From UMGS1519 sp050951095 (GTDB lineage: Bacteria > Actinomycetota > Coriobacteriia > Coriobacteriales > Eggerthellaceae), in NCBI GenBank assembly GCA_050951095.1, contig JBMNIQ010000002.1, positions 372,001-436,000 on the forward strand: a stretch of DNA of 64,000 bases. Direction: 5' to 3'. Every line of letters starts with the position of its first letter. Position 1 is the first letter of the stretch. A model generated the notes under the pieces. That model saw only the letters and a list, made by a program, of their open reading frames with translations. It had not been told where the DNA came from and made no database searches. The translations under genes were made by a program, and so were the position numbers. Below, piece after piece: positions 1-9,006 of the stretch.

Positions 1-178
1 CGACGACGTGTGGATGGGCGGCAACGTTACCGTGCTGCCCGGCGTGACCATCGGCAACAACGTGGTGGTGGCCGCGGGCGCGGTGGTGAGCAAGGACGTC
101 CCCGACAACGTGGTGGTTGCGGGCGTGCCGGCAAAGGCAATCAAGCACTTGGAGAATGACGTGGTAGACGGCGAATAG
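1..178 (+). CDS. Sugar O-acetyltransferase, LacA/Maa/NodL-like (C-terminal end)
   Basis: Only the last 58 codons lie in the window; the reading frame starts upstream and stops with TAG at 176-178. The visible protein is the end of a left-handed beta-helix: hexapeptide turns around VTVLPGV, VTIGNN and VVVAAGAVV, then the family-typical NVVVAGVPAKAIK. Maltose, galactoside and NodL acetyltransferases end this way; they move acetyl from acetyl-CoA to a sugar hydroxyl in the cytoplasm. The acceptor sugar cannot be told from this piece, and serine acetyltransferase-like relatives remain possible. The next gene begins about 105 bp later with its own ribosome binding site. Confidence 0.85.
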   Translation, partial: DDVWMGGNVTVLPGVTIGNNVVVAAGAVVSKDVPDNVVVAGVPAKAIKHLENDVVDGE

Positions 179-284
179 GCGCGAGTGGGTCGGATTCGCT
201 CCAACCCACAGACTGTCGCCCAACATGACATGGTCCGCCGATACGGTAAGCTGGGTACGTGACGGCGAAGGCGAAAGGCGGACC

Positions 285-953
285 ATGGCGCGCATCTACG
301 TGATAGAAGACGACCCGGCTGTGCGCGGGGAAGTGGAAATCCTGCTTGAACGGGCAGGCCACGAGGCGGTGTGCGCCAGCGATTTCACCCACGTGGCCGC
401 CGACGCGCTTGCCGCGTCCCCAGACCTGGTCCTGCTTGACCTGGGCCTGCCCGGTACGGACGGCCTGATTGTGGCGCGCGAGCTGCGCCAATCGTCCGAC
501 GTTCCCGTCATCGTGCTCACCAGCCGCACGACCGACGTGGACGAGCTCATGAGCATGTCCATGGGTGCCGACGCCTTCATCGAAAAGCCCTACAACGGCC
601 AGGTGCTGCTGGCTCACATCGATGCCGTGCTGCGCCGGGCGGGGCGCGCAGCCGCGGCAAGCCGCACCATGGAGCACAAGGGGCTCACGCTTGATCTGTC
701 GCGTTCCACGGCGTGCTTCCAAGGGCGCACGGCGGAGCTTACGAAGAACGAGCTGCGCATTCTTGAGACGCTTATGCGGCGCGCCGGCCAGGTGGTCTCG
801 CGCGAGGAGCTGATGGAGGCGCTCTGGTCCACGGACTCGTTCGTGGACGACAACACGCTGACGGTGAATGTGAACCGCTTGCGCCAGACGCTCGCCCGTA
901 TCGGCGTGACGGACTTCGTGGTCACGCGGCGCGGACAGGGGTATGTGGTGTGA
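285..953 (+). CDS. OmpR-family response regulator of a Bce-like module
   Basis: Cytoplasmic DNA-binding regulator of 222 aa. An N-terminal receiver domain has acidic residues E9 and D10, phospho-acceptor D52 in LVLLDLGLP, and the conserved lysine in FIEKP. A C-terminal winged-helix domain follows (about 130-222, ending RRGQGYVV). The ATG at 285 is preferred to one 60 bp upstream because the receiver fold begins at MARIYVIEDD and a purine-rich AAAGGCGG lies just before it. The stop overlaps the kinase start as GTGA, implying translational coupling. With the kinase, ATPase and FtsX-like permease that follow it forms a BceRS-BceAB arrangement, which in Firmicutes senses and resists cell-wall-active peptides. 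Its own targets are unknown; the ABC genes directly downstream are the obvious candidates. Confidence 0.93.
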   Translation: MARIYVIEDDPAVRGEVEILLERAGHEAVCASDFTHVAADALAASPDLVLLDLGLPGTDGLIVARELRQSSDVPVIVLTSRTTDVDELMSMSMGADAFIEKPYNGQVLLAHIDAVLRRAGRAAAASRTMEHKGLTLDLSRSTACFQGRTAELTKNELRILETLMRRAGQVVSREELMEALWSTDSFVDDNTLTVNVNRLRQTLARIGVTDFVVTRRGQGYVV

Positions 954-2077
954 GCGCGCGCAATCCTCATACGTTCTCTTTCGCCGCCTATCTGGGCGCT
1001 CATCGCGGTGCGCTTGCCTTCTGCGTGCTGTGCTGCGTGTTCGCGTGGCCGATTCTGGCAGCCATGGGCGTGGGCGAAAACGAACGGGCCCTGCTCATCG
1101 TGCTTCTGGCCCTGGTCTTCGCGGTGCTGCTGGCGGGCGGCTGGACGCGCGAACGCGCCTGGGTGGAGGAAGCGCGCCGCATTGCCGGTGCCGATGCGGA
1201 CGCCCTGGCCCTTGCGACCGATATCGAAGACGCGGACAGCCTGGAAGGGGAGGCCTTGGTCGATGCCGTGCGGGCCGTGGCGGCTGAAGCTGCCAGCCAG
1301 GCGGGTGCCGCCCGTGCTGCCGAGGCCGACTACCGCGACTTCGTGGAGACCTGGGTCCACGAGGTGAAGACCCCGCTTGCAGCTGCGAACCTGTTCGTGG
1401 AGAACGCGAACGACCCGGCGTTGCGGCCGCTGTCCCGCGAACTCTCCCGGGTAGAGGCCTATGTGGAGCAGGCGCTGTTCTTCGCCCGGTCGTCGTCGCT
1501 GGAAAACGACTATGTGGTGCGCGACCGGGCCTTGGGCCCCGTGGTGGCCGAAGCCGTGAAGTCGCGCGCAACCCAGCTGATCGAGGCCCATGTGGCGGTT
1601 GACCTTTCAGGGCTGTCGCGCGCCGATGGAAGCGACGTGGTGGTGTCCTGCGATCCGAAGTGGCTGGCATTCATCATCGGGCAGCTGATAGACAACGCCG
1701 TGCGCTACCGGCCCGACCCCGACCGCGATGGGCGCACGCCGCGTATCGTCCTTTCGGCAACGGAAGAGCAGGTGGGCACGGCGCAGGAGCGCGTGGTGCT
1801 TTCGGTGCGCGACAACGGGTGCGGCATTTCGGCCGCCGACCTGCCGCGCGTGTTCGAACGGGGCTTCACGGGCGACAACGGCCGTTCGCAGCGCCGGTCC
1901 ACGGGGCTGGGCCTGTACCTGGTGGCCACGCTCTGCAAGAAGATGGGGCTGGGCGTGTCGATCGATTCCCAAGAAGGCGCCTGGACGGACGTGCGCGTGA
2001 TCTTCCCGCGCAACCGCTTCCGCGAGAACGTGAGCGCGGCATCCGCGGCGGATGCGGCGAATGTGACAAAAGCGTAA
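950..2077 (+). CDS. Membrane sensor histidine kinase, BceS/intramembrane-sensing type
   Basis: A 375-aa kinase with two membrane helices near the N-terminus (about 21-39 and 47-64) and only a few residues between them, so there is no real extracellular sensor. This is the intramembrane-sensing layout of BceS-like kinases, which read the state of their partner ABC permease. The phospho-accepting H137 lies in WVHEVKTPL; N box LIDNAVRY, G1 DNGCGI and G2 TGLGLYL complete the ATPase domain. The start is GTG at 950, overlapping the regulator stop by four bases. Signal and ligand cannot be read from sequence. Confidence 0.92.
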   Translation: MSARNPHTFSFAAYLGAHRGALAFCVLCCVFAWPILAAMGVGENERALLIVLLALVFAVLLAGGWTRERAWVEEARRIAGADADALALATDIEDADSLEGEALVDAVRAVAAEAASQAGAARAAEADYRDFVETWVHEVKTPLAAANLFVENANDPALRPLSRELSRVEAYVEQALFFARSSSLENDYVVRDRALGPVVAEAVKSRATQLIEAHVAVDLSGLSRADGSDVVVSCDPKWLAFIIGQLIDNAVRYRPDPDRDGRTPRIVLSATEEQVGTAQERVVLSVRDNGCGISAADLPRVFERGFTGDNGRSQRRSTGLGLYLVATLCKKMGLGVSIDSQEGAWTDVRVIFPRNRFRENVSAASAADAANVTKA

Positions 2078-2167
2078 GGCAGGCGTAAGGCCAATCGATG
2101 GCGGGCGCCTTCCCGCCGGCGTAGCGTTGAGGCCAACAGAGGTTCCATGCAAACAGGAAGGACCATC

Positions 2168-2977
2168 ATGGCCAGACATGAGGCGGGCACCATGCCTCAA
2201 GCCGGCGCGGCAGGCGCGCCCGTGCTGCAGGTGAGCAATGTCGAGAAGACGTACGGGAGCAAGGCCAGCGCCGCGCATGCGCTGAACGGCGTGACGTTCG
2301 CGGTTGAGCAGGGCGAGCTGACGGCAATCATGGGCCCGTCGGGCTCGGGCAAGTCGACGCTGCTGAACTGCATCGCCACAATCGACCGGCCCACTGCCGG
2401 CACCATTCTGATCGAAAGCAAGGACACGGCGCATCTCTCGTCGCGCAAGCTGGCCGATTTCCGTCGCGAGAAGCTGGGTTTCATCTTCCAGGACGCCAAC
2501 CTGTTGGACACGCTTACGGGGCGCGAGAACATCGCGCTGCCGCTGTCCATCGGCCGCACGCCGGCGGACACGTTGCAGCAGCAGGTGGAGGACACGGCCC
2601 GCGCCCTGGGCGTGACGGAGGTGCTGGACCGCTATCCGTATCAGATGTCGGGCGGCCAGCGCCAGCGCGTGGCTGCGGCGCGCGCCATCGTCACGCGTCC
2701 GGCCCTGGTGCTTGCGGACGAGCCCACGGGCGCACTGGACTCCAAGAACGCGAAGGTGCTGCTGGAAAGCCTTGAGACGCTCAACCGCGACCTGGGGTCC
2801 ACGATCCTGATGGTGACGCACGACGAGAGCGCCGCCAGCTACTGCCAGCGCGTGCTGTTCATCCGCGACGGGCGCCTGTTCACGCAGGTCCGCCGCGGAT
2901 CCGTCAGCCGCCGCGACTTCTTCGACCAGATCATGAGCGTGGTCGCCACCATGGGAGGTGCCGAAGATGCTTGCTAA
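2168..2977 (+). CDS. ABC transporter ATP-binding protein, BceA-like
   Basis: A 269-aa cytoplasmic ATPase of the MacB/LolD/BceA family: Walker A GPSGSGKST (56-64), Q-loop in FIFQDANLL, signature MSGGQRQRV, Walker B LVLADEP, and the switch histidine in MVTHDES. An upstream in-frame ATG exists at 2147, but AGGAAGG at 2154-2160 sits correctly before the ATG at 2168, so that start is chosen. The 3' end overlaps the permease start by 11 bp. It is the energy-providing partner of the next gene and probably co-transcribed with the two-component genes, although 90 bp separates it from the kinase. Confidence 0.93.
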   Translation: MARHEAGTMPQAGAAGAPVLQVSNVEKTYGSKASAAHALNGVTFAVEQGELTAIMGPSGSGKSTLLNCIATIDRPTAGTILIESKDTAHLSSRKLADFRREKLGFIFQDANLLDTLTGRENIALPLSIGRTPADTLQQQVEDTARALGVTEVLDRYPYQMSGGQRQRVAAARAIVTRPALVLADEPTGALDSKNAKVLLESLETLNRDLGSTILMVTHDESAASYCQRVLFIRDGRLFTQVRRGSVSRRDFFDQIMSVVATMGGAEDAC

Positions 2978-5075
2978 GCTGGCCGTGGGCAACGTGCGCC
3001 GCTCGGCGCGCGACTACACGCTCTACTTCATCACGCTGGCCTTGGGTGCGGCCGTGTTCTACGCCTTCAACACCGTGTCGCTGCAGGCCGACTTCCTTGA
3101 CTCCAACTCATCGGACATGCTGAAGAGCATCGGCGATATCCTTTCGGCCGTCACCGTGCTCCTGGCGGTGGTCATGGGCTTCCTGATGGTGTACGCCAAC
3201 AACTTCCTGATGCGGCGCCGCAAGCAGGAGCTGGGCCTTTACCAGGTGCTGGGCATGCGCCGCGGCCAGGTGTCGGCCATTCTGGCGCTTGAGACGCTGC
3301 TGGTGGGTATCGCCTCGTTCGCGGCGGGCATAGCGGCGGGCGTGCTGCTTTCGCAGCTGCTCCTGTTCGTGACCGGCGGCCTGTTCGAGGCGACGGTGAG
3401 CCACTACCGCTTCTTCTTCTCCGTCGATGCCCTGGGAATGACCGCCGGGTGCTTCGCCGTGATCTTCGCCGTCATGCTGCTGCTGAACCTGGTCGCGCTG
3501 CGCCGCGTGCGCCTGGTGGACCTCATGGGCGCTCGCCGCGCGAACGAGAAGAACCGGCTGCGCAGCCTGCCCGTGTCGCTGGTGCTGTTTGCCGCGGGCG
3601 TGGCCGCGGTAGCGGCAGCCTACGTGCGCCTGACCACCGACGGGTTCCCGGGCTTCGCGGAGGGGACGACCGCGGAGGACTTCTACCTGACCACCGGCCT
3701 GGTGGTCGTGGGCACCGTGCTGCTGTTCTTCGGGCTGGCGGGCACGGTCACGGCCTTGCTGCAGAGGTCGCCGCGCTTCTGGTGGCGCGACCTGAACGCC
3801 TTCACGGCGCGCCAGATTGCAAGCCGCGTGAATACCACGTGCGCCTCGCTTGCGGTGGTGTCGTTGGTGCTGTTCCTGGCGCTGACTTCGGTCACCAGCG
3901 GCATGGCCATCTGCACGGCGTTGAACGGCCAGGCAGACCGCTCGGCGCCCGTTGATGCCACGTTGAGCGCGGTTGACCTGCATGGCGACCTTTCCGACGT
4001 CGACCTGGTAGCGGCGGCGCGCACGGCGGGCGTGGACTTGAACGATGCCGGCACGGTGGCGCAGGTGCGCGTGCGCCAATCGAAGGGTCTTTCCGGCGGC
4101 GCCGTGACCATGCCGGCGATGGCCGATGCGACGGGTGCGGAAGCTCCTGCGGGCTATGAGAATTCGTATGCCAGCAATCCGGGCCTGTGGGTCATGAGCC
4201 TGTCCGATTTCAACGCCCAGCGCTCGCTGCTGGGGCTTGAGCCGGTGAGCTTGGGCAAGAACGAGTATCTGATTACGAGCACCATGGATTCCGCTTCCGA
4301 CTTCTACAACAAGGTGCTGGCGGCCGGCTATACCTTCAAGGGTGCCGGGCGTACGTTCCACCCTGCCCAGGCGACGGTTGTCGACGATGCGTCGGCCCAG
4401 CTGGAGAACAGCAACAACTCCACGAATACAGGCATGCTTATTCTGCCCGACGACGTTGCGGATAAGCTGCCTGTCTACGACGTGCTGGTCAAGGTGCGCT
4501 ATTCGGGTAGCACGGAAGCGGGCGACCGCGTTCTGTCGTCGCTGCAGAGCGATGGGGACACCATTACCGTGGGCAGCGACGCATTCCAGTCTGCCGTGGA
4601 GGCGCAGAATGCCGATGCCGTGCCGTTCGTGGACACGCGAACCGCTGCGCTTTCGGCAGGCACCGGCGTGACGGCGCTGATCATCTACCTGGCCTTGTAC
4701 ATCGGCTTCGTGCTGGTGGTGGCGTGCGCGGCCATCATGGCTGTGCAGCAGCTGTCGTCCACGTCCGATTCGGCCGGGCACTATCGCACCCTGCACGAGC
4801 TGGGCTGTCCCGACCGGATGATCTACCGTTCCGTGCGCACGCAGAGCGGGCTTATGTTCCTGGCGCCTTTGGTTGTGGCGCTTGCGCATTCCGTCTGCGC
4901 GCTGGCGGCGGTGCTGAAGCTGGTCGAGATCTTCGGCTATGTCGACCTGGGCCAGACGGCGGCATTTGCCGTTGCGATCTTCATCGTGGCGTATGGCGGC
5001 TACTTCGCGGCCACGTATCGTGCCGAGCATGGCATGGTCCGCCGGGCAATCGCTCGCACGCGACGGGCGTTGTAA
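2967..5075 (+). CDS. FtsX-like ABC permease, BceB-like
   Basis: Membrane protein of 702 aa. It opens with RRSARDYTLYFITLALGAA, typical of BceB/YtrF-like permeases, and has a first helix at about 17-36, several more before residue 290, a large predicted extracytoplasmic domain (about 320-570) and a closing set of helices. The extra loop and the ten-helix type architecture mark permeases that bind peptide antibiotic-lipid II complexes and signal to the cognate kinase. ATG at 2967 follows GGAGG at 2954-2958; a GTG nine bases earlier is less well placed. Together with the three genes before it this is probably a peptide detection and detoxification unit; substrate unknown. Confidence 0.9.
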   Translation: MLAKLAVGNVRRSARDYTLYFITLALGAAVFYAFNTVSLQADFLDSNSSDMLKSIGDILSAVTVLLAVVMGFLMVYANNFLMRRRKQELGLYQVLGMRRGQVSAILALETLLVGIASFAAGIAAGVLLSQLLLFVTGGLFEATVSHYRFFFSVDALGMTAGCFAVIFAVMLLLNLVALRRVRLVDLMGARRANEKNRLRSLPVSLVLFAAGVAAVAAAYVRLTTDGFPGFAEGTTAEDFYLTTGLVVVGTVLLFFGLAGTVTALLQRSPRFWWRDLNAFTARQIASRVNTTCASLAVVSLVLFLALTSVTSGMAICTALNGQADRSAPVDATLSAVDLHGDLSDVDLVAAARTAGVDLNDAGTVAQVRVRQSKGLSGGAVTMPAMADATGAEAPAGYENSYASNPGLWVMSLSDFNAQRSLLGLEPVSLGKNEYLITSTMDSASDFYNKVLAAGYTFKGAGRTFHPAQATVVDDASAQLENSNNSTNTGMLILPDDVADKLPVYDVLVKVRYSGSTEAGDRVLSSLQSDGDTITVGSDAFQSAVEAQNADAVPFVDTRTAALSAGTGVTALIIYLALYIGFVLVVACAAIMAVQQLSSTSDSAGHYRTLHELGCPDRMIYRSVRTQSGLMFLAPLVVALAHSVCALAAVLKLVEIFGYVDLGQTAAFAVAIFIVAYGGYFAATYRAEHGMVRRAIARTRRAL

Positions 5076-5090
5076 GTTGGCGAACGTTCC

Positions 5091-5125
5091 GGGTGCAACC
5101 TGGTCTGCGGGCTGCACCCAGGCGG
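5091..5125 (+). terminator. Possible weak terminator after the Bce-like module
   Basis: A 7-bp stem, GGGTGCA at 5091-5097 with TGCACCC at 5113-5119, is followed a few bases later by a short GTTTTG. The run of T is short and not adjacent to the stem, so this is tentative. Confidence 0.35.
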
Positions 5126-5415
5126 CGTTTTGATCCGCAGGGTAAGATTACGCATCAGTTGCGGTCGGGACGCCTAAGGCGCGGTATCGATTAAGCGAAC
5201 GGGAGGCGCAGATTTCGGTCTGCGCCCCTGTTGCGTTTCGGCCGTTGACTGCACGTTCGGGTGCGTCTCGGTGAGCCCCGGTTCTGCCCTGCGGTGTTTT
5301 CGCTGCGTCCCGACTCCGCTCCCGCGGCGTGGCTTACTATATGAGCGAGACACAAAGGAGATGCCTGCTGGTCGCGCAGTTGCGGTTGGCGGGCATTTGG
5401 GAGAAAGGCGAGAAC

Positions 5416-5988
5416 ATGAGCGACGCGGAACTGACGCTTGAGGAACGGACACAGAGAGTCATTGATGCCTGCCTGGATGAGCGCAGCGCGAACGCGGTGG
5501 AGGTGTTCCAGTCGCTTGCGTCTCTGCCGTTCGTGCGGATGCACGGCCCCGAACATCACGTGCTTGACGGAGCAGCGTTCCTTACCGCGTACCGCAACGC
5601 GGGTGGGGATGTCAACCTTCCCATTGCGCTTGCTGAGCTGCGGGAGCGCGGCTTGCGCATGCCCGGCGCCATCTGCGGGCACTGGGGCGTGTGCGGCTCG
5701 GCGGCCTCCGTGGGTGCGGCGCTTTCCGTTCTGGAGGGGACGGGCCCGCTTACGGATACGTCGGCGTGGGGCAGCCACATGGAGCTTGCGTCGCGGATCC
5801 TGCATGCCGAGGGCGAGATAGGCGGGCCGCGCTGCTGCAAGCGCAATGCCTATGTGGCGCTGCAGCAGGCAACGGCGTATGCGCGCGAGCGCTACGGGGT
5901 TGCCATGGAGAGCGGCGCGATTGCTTGCCGCGATTCCCAACGCAACAAGCAGTGCCTGGGAGCAGCGTGTCCCTTTCATTCCGCATAG
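5416..5988 (+). CDS. DUF5714 domain-containing protein
   Basis: A 190-aa cysteine-rich protein of the uncharacterised DUF5714 family, seen mainly in anaerobic bacteria and methanogenic archaea. The family-like stretches are RMPGAICGHWGVCGSAAS, GGPRCCKRN and CRDSQRNKQCLGAACPF, with cysteines at 87, 93, 140, 141, 171, 180 and 185. That set looks suited to metal or cofactor binding, but this is inference. No signal peptide or membrane helix. The ATG at 5416 follows GAGAAAGG. It stands alone, transcribed away from the Bce-like genes and with a 212-bp gap before the next gene. Function unknown. Confidence 0.8.
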   Translation: MSDAELTLEERTQRVIDACLDERSANAVEVFQSLASLPFVRMHGPEHHVLDGAAFLTAYRNAGGDVNLPIALAELRERGLRMPGAICGHWGVCGSAASVGAALSVLEGTGPLTDTSAWGSHMELASRILHAEGEIGGPRCCKRNAYVALQQATAYARERYGVAMESGAIACRDSQRNKQCLGAACPFHSA

Positions 5989-6200
5989 AGTGTGTTGTGC
6001 GCGCTGGTCTCTTTCGAATTGCGCTAGGGCTGCATACTGAACTTCCTGGTGCGCGCGAGCGTCTTGATTCGCATTCTGTCAGACCATCTGATCGATGTGT
6101 CTGCATCCCGGGTTTTTCACAGCGGGGAAGGGTGTAAATTCTCGATATCTGCAAACTAATGGGCAGTTCATGGGCCCAAAGGGAGAGGACTGGGGATTAT

Positions 6201-7763
6201 ATGCGCAAGAATAACGTGGCGCTGCGTCATCGGATTCCGCACGCGATTGCGGCATGTGCGCTCGGTGCGACTATCGCGCTCGCAGGCGTTCCTGCTGTGC
6301 AGGTTATGCAGCCTGCAAACGATGGAACGCAGGCATATGCTGCAAGCGATACGGCAACTGTCGATGTTAATTACAGCGATGATTATGCAAAGAACCTGAC
6401 CGATTCGACTCAGCCTATCAAGATTACCGATTCGGGCAATACGTACTATTACAGCAACATGCAAGACGCTATGCTTGATGCCATCAGTTTTGGCTCAGTG
6501 CAGAAAATCGTGCTTCAATCCGATTATGACGGCCCCGCGCCTGAGATTGCTCTCCCTGATTCTTCTAAACTGGTTACTTTGCGGATAAATCTCAACGGCC
6601 ATACGTGGAATGTCACAGGAAATGCTGGCATTAACGTTCCGGATACGCTTGACACTTTTTCTGTCGGCGGCGGCACTTTGAAAACCTCAACTGCGGATAC
6701 GCTTCTCACCGTAAACGGCAGCAGTACAGCAATTACAGACACTATTGAGAATGATAAAGATGGCGGCACGGCAATTAAATCGACCGATTCACTTCTGCAA
6801 TTGACCGATAATGCTTCCGTTATTGCCGCATCAGGTACTGCAATTGAAGCGCTTGGTTCGAATGTATCTGTAAACTATCTTGTTAACGAAATCGACGGCA
6901 ACATTGCATACGGAACTGATGGCGATGCCGTTACGAGCATCAACATCGACCCGGCCCTCAGCAGCTATAGTCCCAAAATTCTTTCTGACTTCAAAGCTCT
7001 TGCCGGAGCCGATCAGTGCACCTTCAAAATTACTGGCGGCACTTTCAAACAACAGCTTCCCGAATCCTGGCTCTACAATGAACCCTACTATTACTATTGG
7101 ACAGAAAACTCCGACGGAACTTATACTCTGAATAGAGTAAATTGGGACGATGACGACGCGGCCAGCAAGATCCCCGCCGCTGATCTGGCAATTCATAATG
7201 CCTGGAAGGCAAAATATCCTTCTACAGATGCTAGCTCTGCACTTTATAAGGAATACCCTGGTCCGACCGCAGCTAAGGCAGAACTCGATGCATCTAGCAG
7301 CAGCTCTTCTTCCAACAGCTCTAGCTCTACTAGCTCTAGCAGTTCCACGTCGAAATCCACGTCTAGCTCTAGTTCTACGAGCAAGAGCACCGCTACTTCT
7401 ACGCAGACTGCTGCTCAAAAGAAGGCTGCACAGCAGCAGGCTCAGGCCAAGGCTTTCGCAAAGGTTAAGCCTGCCAAGCCCGTTGCCAAGGCCTGCAAGG
7501 GCCATAAGGTGAAGGTCACGTTCAAGGCCGCGAAGATGCCCAGGGGCGTGAAGGCCAAGTCCTACCAGGTCTCCTACAAGCATAAGGGCAAGACCCGCAC
7601 CGCGACCGTCTCCGCGAAGAGCTACAAGACGCTGAAGGTGACGGTGGGCAAGCTCACGAAGGGCAAGAAGTACACGTTCAAGGCGCGCGCCGTGGCGAAG
7701 ATCGGCGGCAAGACGTGCTACAGCGCCTGGTCCTCCTACTCGAAGGCGGTCCGCGCGAAGTAG
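6201..7763 (+). CDS. Secreted protein with Ser-rich linker and C-terminal FnIII-like domain
   Basis: A 520-aa exported protein. The N-terminus has basic residues, a hydrophobic core (about 15-35) and a likely signal peptidase site after AYA near residue 47. Residues about 50-350 resemble no family I know and contain acidic, Asn/Thr-rich beta-type sequence that could form a solenoid. A Ser/Thr linker (about 365-415) leads to a lysine-rich fibronectin III-like domain (about 430-520) of the type found at the end of coriobacterial wall proteins, including the muramidase near 62 kb. There is no LPxTG motif, so retention would depend on the basic C-terminal domain. Base composition drops markedly between about 6.3 and 7.3 kb, while the last 300 bp return to high GC. 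Confidence 0.8.
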   Translation: MRKNNVALRHRIPHAIAACALGATIALAGVPAVQVMQPANDGTQAYAASDTATVDVNYSDDYAKNLTDSTQPIKITDSGNTYYYSNMQDAMLDAISFGSVQKIVLQSDYDGPAPEIALPDSSKLVTLRINLNGHTWNVTGNAGINVPDTLDTFSVGGGTLKTSTADTLLTVNGSSTAITDTIENDKDGGTAIKSTDSLLQLTDNASVIAASGTAIEALGSNVSVNYLVNEIDGNIAYGTDGDAVTSINIDPALSSYSPKILSDFKALAGADQCTFKITGGTFKQQLPESWLYNEPYYYYWTENSDGTYTLNRVNWDDDDAASKIPAADLAIHNAWKAKYPSTDASSALYKEYPGPTAAKAELDASSSSSSSNSSSSTSSSSSTSKSTSSSSSTSKSTATSTQTAAQKKAAQQQAQAKAFAKVKPAKPVAKACKGHKVKVTFKAAKMPRGVKAKSYQVSYKHKGKTRTATVSAKSYKTLKVTVGKLTKGKKYTFKARAVAKIGGKTCYSAWSSYSKAVRAK

Positions 7764-7794
7764 ACCGCGTCGCCCGACATATCGCCCGCCTAAC

Positions 7795-7826
7795 AAGGAG
7801 CGGTTCCCGCAGCGGGGCCGCTCCTT
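7795..7826. terminator. Bidirectional terminator between convergent genes
   Basis: A 9-bp perfect stem, AAGGAGCGG (7795-7803) with CCGCTCCTT (7818-7826), lies between the plus-strand secreted protein and the minus-strand AraC gene. T or A residues border both sides, so it could serve both transcripts. Confidence 0.65.
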
Positions 7827-7876
7827 TGCGTTGCGGCATCTCTTCGCATGCTTGCCGTACGCCCATCAACGCAGCT

Positions 7877-8866
7877 CTAAGCGTGGTGCTTGCGCCATTC
7901 GCTCGGGCTTTCGCCGCACCAGGCGCTGAAAGCACGCAGGAAGCTGTTCAGCTCCAGGTAGCCCAACAGGTAGGCAATCTCGTCCGTACTCATCGACGTA
8001 TTCTGCAGATAATGCTTCGCCAGCAGCTCGCGCGTGTGGTTGAGCTGCTTCTGGAACGTGGTGTGCTCGCCGCTCAGCTTGCGCTGCAGCGTGCGTCGGC
8101 TTACGCCCAGGCGTCGCGCCGCATCGTCGGCGGAGCATTCGCCGGCCGGCAGCATCTCAATCAGCGCGCTGCGCACGCGGGCCGAAAACGAGTCGTCGGC
8201 ATCGAGTTCAGCCAAACGTCTGCCCAGCTCAGGCTCGAAATAGCTCCACATGGCGTCGTTGCGGCTGACGAAGGGAACCTCCAGATCAGCCGACGCGAAC
8301 GTGAGCGCGTTGAACGCTGTCTGCTCCACCGGGCATCCCAGGAACGCCTCGAGCGAGGCGCAATTCCGGGGCAGGGTCTGCATGCGCGCCGCAGTGGCAT
8401 TCACGCGCGTGCGCGTAGCCGTGCGCAGCAGGTTCACCAGAAAGGCGAACTCCGTCTCCACCAGGAACGGCGGCATGGTCGCGGTGCCGTCATCATCGCA
8501 GGTCATCATCACTGTGAATGCTCCTTCGGCTTCCGATGTAACGAAGCGCATCGGACCTATCAGGCGCTTGTAGCGGCCCAGGCGCTCGATGCAGGCGCGC
8601 CCGTCGTGCGCGCAATAGGCGGCGAAGATGGGCGGGCTGAACTGCTCGATGCCGTCTACGCTTGCCATCTTCAGCGCGACGTCGGGGTCTTCGCTTAAGT
8701 TTCCCAGTGCTTCCATGAAGGCGAAGTAGCGCTCGGCGGTCATGGTGGGGTTTGCATGGGCAAACGTGTCCTCGGGCGCGCCGGCGCGACGCAGGGCCGC
8801 TTCGGTGTCTATGCCGAAATGCTCCAGCACGCGCGGGTAGTTTGCGTCGAGCACATAGCGTTTCAT
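7877..8866 (-). CDS. AraC-family transcriptional regulator with Arabinose_bd-type N-domain
   Basis: A 329-aa regulator. The N-terminal two thirds match the ligand-binding domain of the OruR/ArgR/GbdR-like AraC subgroup. The last 100 residues hold the two-helix-turn-helix DNA-binding domain: AARRLGVSRRTLQRKL, then MSTDEIAYLLGYLELNSFLRAF and ESPSEWRK. ATG at 8866 is preceded by GAGGAG. The SDR gene lies upstream on the same strand with a 140-bp gap, and a shared role is possible. Ligand unknown. Confidence 0.9.
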   Translation of the reverse strand: MKRYVLDANYPRVLEHFGIDTEAALRRAGAPEDTFAHANPTMTAERYFAFMEALGNLSEDPDVALKMASVDGIEQFSPPIFAAYCAHDGRACIERLGRYKRLIGPMRFVTSEAEGAFTVMMTCDDDGTATMPPFLVETEFAFLVNLLRTATRTRVNATAARMQTLPRNCASLEAFLGCPVEQTAFNALTFASADLEVPFVSRNDAMWSYFEPELGRRLAELDADDSFSARVRSALIEMLPAGECSADDAARRLGVSRRTLQRKLSGEHTTFQKQLNHTRELLAKHYLQNTSMSTDEIAYLLGYLELNSFLRAFSAWCGESPSEWRKHHA

Positions 8867-9006
8867 GGGAACTCCTCAGGGCAAATTGACGATTGGTGGG
8901 TAACGCGACGCGGGGCGGGCGCAAGGCGCGCGGGGTAGGCGCATGACGGTCCCGCCGCATTCACGATACCGCAGCGGGGAAGGGCGGACGCGGGACGTTC
9001 GCTTCG

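Noticed and set aside
3108..5117. 669-codon minus-strand open frame
   Set aside because: Antisense of the FtsX-like permease; composition is that of a shadow frame.
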